Assembly: GCA_002347565.1 (NCBI GenBank)
Contig: DDXR01000080.1
Span: 1-21,192, forward strand
Length of the DNA: 21,192 nucleotides
Reading direction: 5' to 3'
Origin: a bacterium UBP2_UBA2255
GTDB lineage: Bacteria > Edwardsbacteria > AC1 > EtOH8
Shown: piece after piece, positions 14,537-21,192 of the stretch
Layout of the letters: each line of letters opens with the position of its first letter
Numbering within the stretch: the first letter of the stretch is position 1
Position numbers and translations under genes: made by a program
Notes under the pieces: model-generated
Told to the model about the DNA's origin: nothing
The model's input: only the letters and a program-made list of their open reading frames with translations
The model's database searches: none

Positions 14537-16319
14537 ACGAGCAGCACTGTGTTGGGGCCTGTTCGCCGCTGTCGCGTTGACGCTGGCGGCGGGGCGCCCG
14601 GCGGCCGCAACCGATGGGCGGTACCAGAGGGCGGTCGGGCTTTCCCAGCGGCGCGAGTACGCCGGGGCACTGGCGCTGCTGGACAGCATCGGGACCGATT
14701 CCCTGGCCCAGGCCCTGGCCTGCCGCATCAATCTGGTGGTGGGCGACTACCGTTCGGCGCTGCTGGAGGCCGCGCGGGTCTCCGTCCTGTGGCCGGCTAC
14801 CGAAGGCGGCCGTGCTGCGTCCTGGCAGTCGGCATATTCGCATGAGCGGCTGGGGCTGTACGACGACGCCATCGCCGGCTATCGCGCCGCAGCTGCGGGC
14901 GACTCGTCGCTGGCAGGGTACGCCCGGTTCAGGATTGGGCGCTGCCTGGCGAAGAAAATGGCCCGGCCGGGCCGCGCGCACGCAGCCGGGGACGCGTATC
15001 GGCCCGATTCGCCGGGAATCGTGGATGCTGCCGCTGTCCGCCGGCAGGAAGGGTTCGCCGCCGGGCGGGGAGCCGGCGCGCGGCCTGCGGCTTTGCGGCA
15101 GGCCGCGCGCCTCGTCCGGCGCAAGCGGTATGATGCGGCGCGGAAACTGCTGGAGGGATTCATCCGTTCCAACCCGGGCAGCGGTTACCGGGCCGAGGCA
15201 GCGTACCAGGTTGCCAAGGGGTGGGAACGGCAGGGCAGGCTTGTCGAAGCGCTGGCGGCCTACCGGCGGGCGTCCACGGCGGACGGCGGATCGCGCTGGC
15301 CGCAGGAATCCGCGTTCCGCCACGGCTGGTGCCAGCTCAAGCTGGGCGACACGGTGGCGGCGCTGGCGTCGTGGCAGGAGCTTCGCAACGCCACTGCTTG
15401 GAGCGAGCCGCGGTCGGCCGCCCTCTACTGGTCCGCGAAGCTGTGGCAGGAAACCGGCGACAGCCTCTCGGCCCAGTCCTGCCGCGACCAGCTGCTGCGT
15501 CACGATGGCTTGGGTTTCTACGGGCTGCGGGCCGGCGGGCGCCCCGTCAATATGGCGGAACGATCGGATACGGCAACGGACTGCGAGACGACGGATGATC
15601 CGGATTCATGCGCCGTCCTGGGGGACGGTAATTTCCTGCTGGCTCGCCGCCTGGCCGGCTACGGCCTGGCCGGCGACGCCGTCGCGGTGCTGTCACGGCT
15701 GGAAACATGGTATGGCGGCGATCCCCGGTCGCTGCGTCACATCTCGCGCACCTATGCTGAATGCGGCAGGGATGACCGTGCCATTGATGCTGCGCTGAGG
15801 GCGCTGCGGCTGCATCCGGACCGCCCGCCCGCCGAGCTGCTCCGGCTTGCGTTCCCCCGGTCGCATCTCGGCACCATCAGCCGCCACAGCACGCCGCTGG
15901 GGCTGGACCCCGCATTGGTCCTGGCGGTGATTCACAAGGAGAGCAGGTTCCAGGAAAAGGTCCGCTCAAGAGCCGGGGCCCGCGGACTGATGCAGATCAT
16001 GCCCGCCACCGGCCGGCTGCTGTCGCGGGACCGGCGATTCAAGGCCGACCGGCTGTATGATCCCGTGCTGTCGATTGATTTCGGGACCAGGTTCCTGGCA
16101 CGGCTGCTGGACGAGTTCGACCAGTCATGGCCCCAGGCGCTGGCGGCCTACAATGCCGGTCCCGCCCGCGTCCGTCAGTGGCTCAACGAGCGGCGCAGCC
16201 GGGCCGACGACGATTTTTTCCTGGAGGAGATATTCATCCCGGAAACAAAGCGCTACATCATGGTCGTGATGCAGAATTACTACCAGTACCGCAGGCTGTT
16301 GGAGGAGGAAGGAGCATGA
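14526..16319 (+). CDS. Exported TPR-SLT lytic transglycosylase (Slt70-like)
   Basis: The 597-residue product begins with a signal peptide (hydrophobic core LFAAVALTLAA, likely cleavage after AAA at about 28). A long helical, TPR-like region follows (about 30-440), and a C-terminal SLT domain (about 455-590) ends the protein. This is the layout of soluble lytic transglycosylase Slt70. The catalytic glutamate is E472 in HKESRF, followed by GARGLMQIMPATG (484-496) and ALAAYNAGPARV (538-549), the three diagnostic SLT motifs. It would cleave the MurNAc-GlcNAc bond with 1,6-anhydro formation in the periplasm. GTG 14526 is chosen because AAGGGA lies eight bases upstream and the signal peptide begins there. 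An upstream TTG (14505) would add a non-hydrophobic leader. The gene overlaps murJ and, by four bases (ATGA), the NHL gene, linking precursor export and wall turnover in one unit. Confidence 0.92.
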   Translation: MAGERAALCWGLFAAVALTLAAGRPAAATDGRYQRAVGLSQRREYAGALALLDSIGTDSLAQALACRINLVVGDYRSALLEAARVSVLWPATEGGRAASWQSAYSHERLGLYDDAIAGYRAAAAGDSSLAGYARFRIGRCLAKKMARPGRAHAAGDAYRPDSPGIVDAAAVRRQEGFAAGRGAGARPAALRQAARLVRRKRYDAARKLLEGFIRSNPGSGYRAEAAYQVAKGWERQGRLVEALAAYRRASTADGGSRWPQESAFRHGWCQLKLGDTVAALASWQELRNATAWSEPRSAALYWSAKLWQETGDSLSAQSCRDQLLRHDGLGFYGLRAGGRPVNMAERSDTATDCETTDDPDSCAVLGDGNFLLARRLAGYGLAGDAVAVLSRLETWYGGDPRSLRHISRTYAECGRDDRAIDAALRALRLHPDRPPAELLRLAFPRSHLGTISRHSTPLGLDPALVLAVIHKESRFQEKVRSRAGARGLMQIMPATGRLLSRDRRFKADRLYDPVLSIDFGTRFLARLLDEFDQSWPQALAAYNAGPARVRQWLNERRSRADDDFFLEEIFIPETKRYIMVVMQNYYQYRRLLEEEGA

Positions 16320-17662
16320 CCCTGATCCGTCGGCGCCGGGTGCGGGCTGGTGCGCCCGCAACCATGGCGCTGCTGATGCTGTGCGCCACCGGCGCCGCCC
16401 AGGAATACCGCCCGAGCCTGCTGGTATTCCCGCCGTTCGGTCATTCCTACGGGTTCCACAAGGCGGGGTCGTTCTATCTGAAGATGCTCCTCGGCCTGGG
16501 CGCGTCGCTGGACAATCCCCAGGGCATCGCCTGCACCAGGCTGGCGGCCACCGACGATCCCCGGACCGACGACGATGACGACGAGCTGACCGTCTGCGCC
16601 GTCAATTCCGGCCGCCACCAGATCATCTACAACCGCGGCCTGCGCTCGCTGGCGAGTTTCGGCACGTTGGGCTCGGGCGACGGGCAGTTCCACACCCCGC
16701 AAGGGATCGCCGCCGGCAGCGACGGTTTCATCTACGTCGCCGACATGAACAACAACAGGATCGTCTGCCTCTACCATGACGGCAACAAAGTGGCCTTCGT
16801 CCGCAACGTCGGCGTCGGCGAGTTGTCGCACCCGAGGAGCTGCGCGGTGGATTCCCGCGGCTACCTCTACGTGGCGGACACCGGCAACGACCGGATCGTC
16901 GTCTACGATCCGGTCGGCCGGCAGGCCGCCCGGTTCGGCGACAGCCTGACGCTGTACCGGCCCTCGGCCGTGGCCGCGGTAGATTTCACCGATCGCTGGT
17001 CGTTCCGGCACGAAAGCATGATCGCCGTGGTCGACGGCGATGGCGGCCGCATCAGCCTGTACGACCAGTTCGGGGCGCGGCGGGCCCGGGCCACCGGCGA
17101 GGCGATCGGCCTGCCGGGCGCCTACTTCGGGGCGGTGGCCTTCGATTACTACGGCAGTGTCTACGCCACCGACATGGTCAACCACCAGCTGCACAAGTTC
17201 GACCATGACCTGAACTATGTCGCCGGCTTCGGGCGCCGGGGCACCGGTGATTACGAATTCGACTCTCCCCGGGGCATAGCGATCTGGAAGCGCTACGGGC
17301 AGGTGTTCATCCTGGAGCGGGAAGCGGCGCAGTACTACTGGATCGGCATCGACGGGTACATCAAGGAGGTCACGCCGCGCACCATCACGCGTGACCGCCC
17401 CGCCGTCACCATCCTGATGATGCTGTACGAGCCGGCCGATTTCCGGATTGCAGTCGCCGATGCCGCCGGGCGGACGGTCAGGGAACTGGTCCCGGGATTC
17501 CGCGAGAAGCTGGGGCCCAACTACGTCATCTGGGACGGGCTGGGCGAGGGGGGGGAGCCGGTGGGGCCAGGGGAGTACACGATCAGGCTGACCTTGGAAC
17601 CGACCTATTCGGCCAAGGGATACTTCAGCAAGGAGCTGACGGCCACGGTGCGGAAGGAATGA
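16316..17662 (+). CDS. Exported NHL-repeat beta-propeller protein with FlgD-like Ig domain
   Basis: The 448-residue protein has an Arg-rich N-terminus (MTLIRRRRVR) and a hydrophobic stretch ending GAAQ, a likely signal peptide with cleavage near 29. Repeated NHL blades follow: NPQGIACTR, TPQGIAAGSDGFIYVADMNN, HPRSCAVDSRGYLYVADTGN, YGSVYATDMVNHQLHKFD and SPRGIAIWKRYGQVFIL, making a five- or six-bladed propeller over about 60-345. The C-terminus (about 360-445; ADAAGRTVREL, NYVIWDGLGEGGEPVGPGEY) resembles the FlgD Ig-like fold common at the ends of exported proteins. An acidic loop of five Asp lies near residue 85. ATG 16316 overlaps the transglycosylase stop as ATGA, with GGAGGAAGGAG just upstream as ribosome-binding site. 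NHL propellers usually bind proteins or polymers; the ligand is unknown. It may be a periplasmic or surface partner of the wall enzymes. Confidence 0.88.
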   Translation: MTLIRRRRVRAGAPATMALLMLCATGAAQEYRPSLLVFPPFGHSYGFHKAGSFYLKMLLGLGASLDNPQGIACTRLAATDDPRTDDDDDELTVCAVNSGRHQIIYNRGLRSLASFGTLGSGDGQFHTPQGIAAGSDGFIYVADMNNNRIVCLYHDGNKVAFVRNVGVGELSHPRSCAVDSRGYLYVADTGNDRIVVYDPVGRQAARFGDSLTLYRPSAVAAVDFTDRWSFRHESMIAVVDGDGGRISLYDQFGARRARATGEAIGLPGAYFGAVAFDYYGSVYATDMVNHQLHKFDHDLNYVAGFGRRGTGDYEFDSPRGIAIWKRYGQVFILEREAAQYYWIGIDGYIKEVTPRTITRDRPAVTILMMLYEPADFRIAVADAAGRTVRELVPGFREKLGPNYVIWDGLGEGGEPVGPGEYTIRLTLEPTYSAKGYFSKELTATVRKE

Positions 17663-17685
17663 GGCCCGGGCCGCAGCCCGCCGGT

Positions 17686-17729
17686 GGCGCACGACAGCCC
17701 AGTCCGTTCGGACTGGGCTGTCGTGCGCC
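17686..17729. terminator. 20-bp perfect hairpin between convergent genes
   Basis: GGCGCACGACAGCCCAGTCC (17686-17705) is followed by the loop GTTC and its exact reverse complement (17710-17729). It lies between the stops of the NHL gene and uvrA and could end transcription from both sides. No U-run follows on either strand, so it is either an atypical intrinsic terminator, an RNA 3'-end protector or a genomic palindrome. Confidence 0.65.
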
Positions 17730-17735
17730 GGGCGC

Positions 17736-20558
<2,823 letters not shown>

Positions 20559-20574
20559 GGCTGTGATGCGATAA

Positions 20575-20608
20575 ACGTTGAACGGAATACGCGTACTACG
20601 TTGTACGG
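20575..20608 (-). repeat. Direct 11-bp repeats in the uvrA leader
   Basis: ACGTTGAACGG (20575-20585) and ACGTTGTACGG (20598-20608) on the plus strand differ at one base and are 23 bases apart, about two helical turns. They lie between the predicted uvrA transcription start and the start codon, a place suited to a repressor. Regulator identity is unknown. Confidence 0.5.
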
Positions 20609-20624
20609 CCAGGGGGAACCTATA

Positions 20625-20653
20625 AGTATAGCAGGTTTTGGGCCGACTGTCAA
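20625..20653 (-). promoter_or_regulatory. Sigma70-type promoter of uvrA
   Basis: On the minus strand TTGACA (20653-20648, exact consensus) is followed after 17 bases by TATACT (20630-20625, five of six). Transcription would start near 20618, giving a leader of about 60 bases. The -35 box overlaps CAATTGTC, similar to the palindrome at the S23 cassette borders. Confidence 0.75.
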
Positions 20654-20687
20654 TTGTCGCTGTTTGCCGGTTTGGTAATGATTACTA

Positions 20688-20717
20688 TTGATATCTACCA
20701 CTATTTAGAGCTATCAT
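20688..20717 (+). promoter_or_regulatory. Possible promoter of the 57-residue protein gene
   Basis: TTGATA (20688-20693) and TATCAT (20712-20717) each match five of six consensus bases with an 18-base spacer. The region is AT-rich, so chance matches are likely. The predicted leader is about 80 bases. It diverges from the uvrA promoter. Confidence 0.4.
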
Positions 20718-20804
20718 TCAATTATAGTTAATGGTATTATCGAATTCCCTTGTCTATTCCAAAACCCAGAACAACTAACTTGTTTCTGAATAAGGAGAAT
20801 TGAT

Positions 20805-20978
20805 ATGGCCAAGAACCCACCGCCCGGTGACGGGCACAGGCATGGCGCTGTCAAGCAGCGTTCACGGGTGCTAAACACGAAAACCGGCCACTTTGTCAAG
20901 CGCGATGCCGTTACTGGTCAGTTCGCCAACGTTAAGAGCGATCACAAACCATTCCAGGGCGTGCGCAAGGAGAAGTAA
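20805..20978 (+). CDS. Small conserved basic protein (57 residues)
   Basis: This ORF starts at ATG 20805, seven bases after a perfect TAAGGAG ribosome-binding site (20791-20797), and ends at TAA 20976-20978. The product starts MAKNPPPGDGHRHGAVKQRS and continues with RVLNTKTGHFVKRDAVTG, QFANVKSDHKPF and QGVRKEK. It is rich in Lys, Arg and His, with no hydrophobic segment or cysteine. From memory, it resembles a widespread family of 50-60-residue uncharacterised proteins with the pattern GAV-K-RSQV-NP-TG-W-KRD-TGQF-D-K-GG-PFKGVRKEK; I cannot name a function. Charge and size would suit a nucleic-acid or ribosome-associated role, which is inference only. It is divergent from uvrA and stands alone before a REP-like element. 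Confidence 0.82.
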   Translation: MAKNPPPGDGHRHGAVKQRSRVLNTKTGHFVKRDAVTGQFANVKSDHKPFQGVRKEK

Positions 20979-21108
20979 TCAATCCATAACCACGGTCAAC
21001 TGTGTCGTGCCACCACCACCGCCCATACGACCAGGCTCAGGGCAGGCATTCCATCCGCCTGCTGGCCTACGATTATTCGGGCGAGGGCGCGTACCCAGCA
21101 GTATATTA
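20979..21108. other. Non-coding spacer after the small protein gene
   Basis: I see no credible gene here. Reading frames crossing it have no ribosome-binding site and run into the repeat at 21109. The stretch is mixed in composition and includes CCACCACCACCGCCC. Bases 20980-20999 share 16 of 20 positions with the reverse complement of 907-926 next to the S23 cassette, which may be chance. Confidence 0.5.
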
Positions 21109-21183
21109 CCTAACCCTGCCCTTCCCCGCAGGGAAGGGTAGGCACTAAGCCCCTTCCCTTGTGGGGAAGGGGCTGGGGTTAGG
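21109..21183. repeat. REP/BIME-like double-hairpin element
   Basis: Outer arms CCTAACCC (21109-21116) and GGGTTAGG (21176-21183) are exact reverse complements. They enclose two hairpins: 21115-21126 with 21131-21142 (12 bp, one G-U, loop CGCA) and 21148-21158 with 21164-21174 (11 bp, loop TTGTG). The two hairpins are similar to each other in sequence (CCCTTCCC/GGGAAGGG). This organisation is typical of intergenic REP-type palindromic repeats, which in other genomes produce spurious ORFs reading LTPAPSPQGKG, as here on the minus strand. It could also terminate transcription of the small gene. Confidence 0.7.
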
Positions 21184-21192
21184 TCCAATACT

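Noticed and set aside
20714..20899. Minus-strand frame opposite the 57-residue protein
   Set aside because: It has no ribosome-binding site, and the plus-strand gene has a perfect one and a family-like sequence.
20980..20999. 16/20 similarity to the reverse complement of 907-926
   Set aside because: It is short and imperfect, with nothing else shared around it; kept only as a note.
20893..21141. Plus-strand frame running into the terminal repeat
   Set aside because: It overlaps the small gene out of frame and ends in REP-like sequence, a common source of false ORFs.

Overview
The window comes from a GC-rich bacterial chromosome, with protein-coding genes packed end to end and a few short AT-rich islands between transcription units. 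Gene content points to an uncultured, candidate-phylum-like bacterium with peptidoglycan and an exported lytic transglycosylase: bifunctional FTCD, aldehyde:ferredoxin oxidoreductase, two large TPR proteins, ComEC, MurJ and UvrA. A placement near Zixibacteria, Edwardsbacteria or Glassbacteria-type lineages is only a guess. There is no rRNA, tRNA or CRISPR array, and no full-length transposase gene.

Left part (1-2635): the 3' end of hutI, then ftcD, a complete bifunctional glutamate formiminotransferase/cyclodeaminase. Together they cover the last steps of histidine breakdown and feed the formimino carbon into folate. Between them sits a small AT-richer gene for an S23-type four-helix-bundle protein, bordered by a 20-bp imperfect inverted repeat; this looks like an inserted cassette.

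Centre-left (2722-10015): four co-directional genes encode a TPR protein, an ExeA/GspA-like AAA ATPase, a second larger TPR protein that is a paralogue of the first, and ComEC, the DNA-uptake channel. Spacing is tight and the last two genes overlap by one base. I read this as a candidate envelope, pilus or DNA-uptake assembly module. A textbook sigma70 promoter (TTGACA, 17 bp, TATAAT, with an AT-rich upstream stretch) lies inside the first TPR gene.

Centre (10028-12907): a probable promoter precedes a two-gene unit with a divergent DeoC-family aldolase and a tungsten-type aldehyde:ferredoxin oxidoreductase. The aldolase keeps the Schiff-base residues, has lost several phosphate-binding residues and carries a C-terminal CxxC/CxxC extension. 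The pair suggests that an aldehyde made by the aldolase is oxidised by its neighbour.

Centre-right (12977-17662): murJ (a divergent lipid II flippase-like protein), an exported TPR/SLT lytic transglycosylase and an exported NHL-propeller protein with a FlgD-like Ig domain. The three genes overlap each other and probably form an envelope operon. A 20-bp perfect hairpin separates them from the convergent uvrA.

Right part (17736-21192): uvrA on the minus strand has a well-formed sigma70 promoter and a repeated 11-bp motif in its leader. Divergent from it is a 57-residue basic protein with a strong ribosome-binding site. The window ends with a REP-like double-hairpin repeat.
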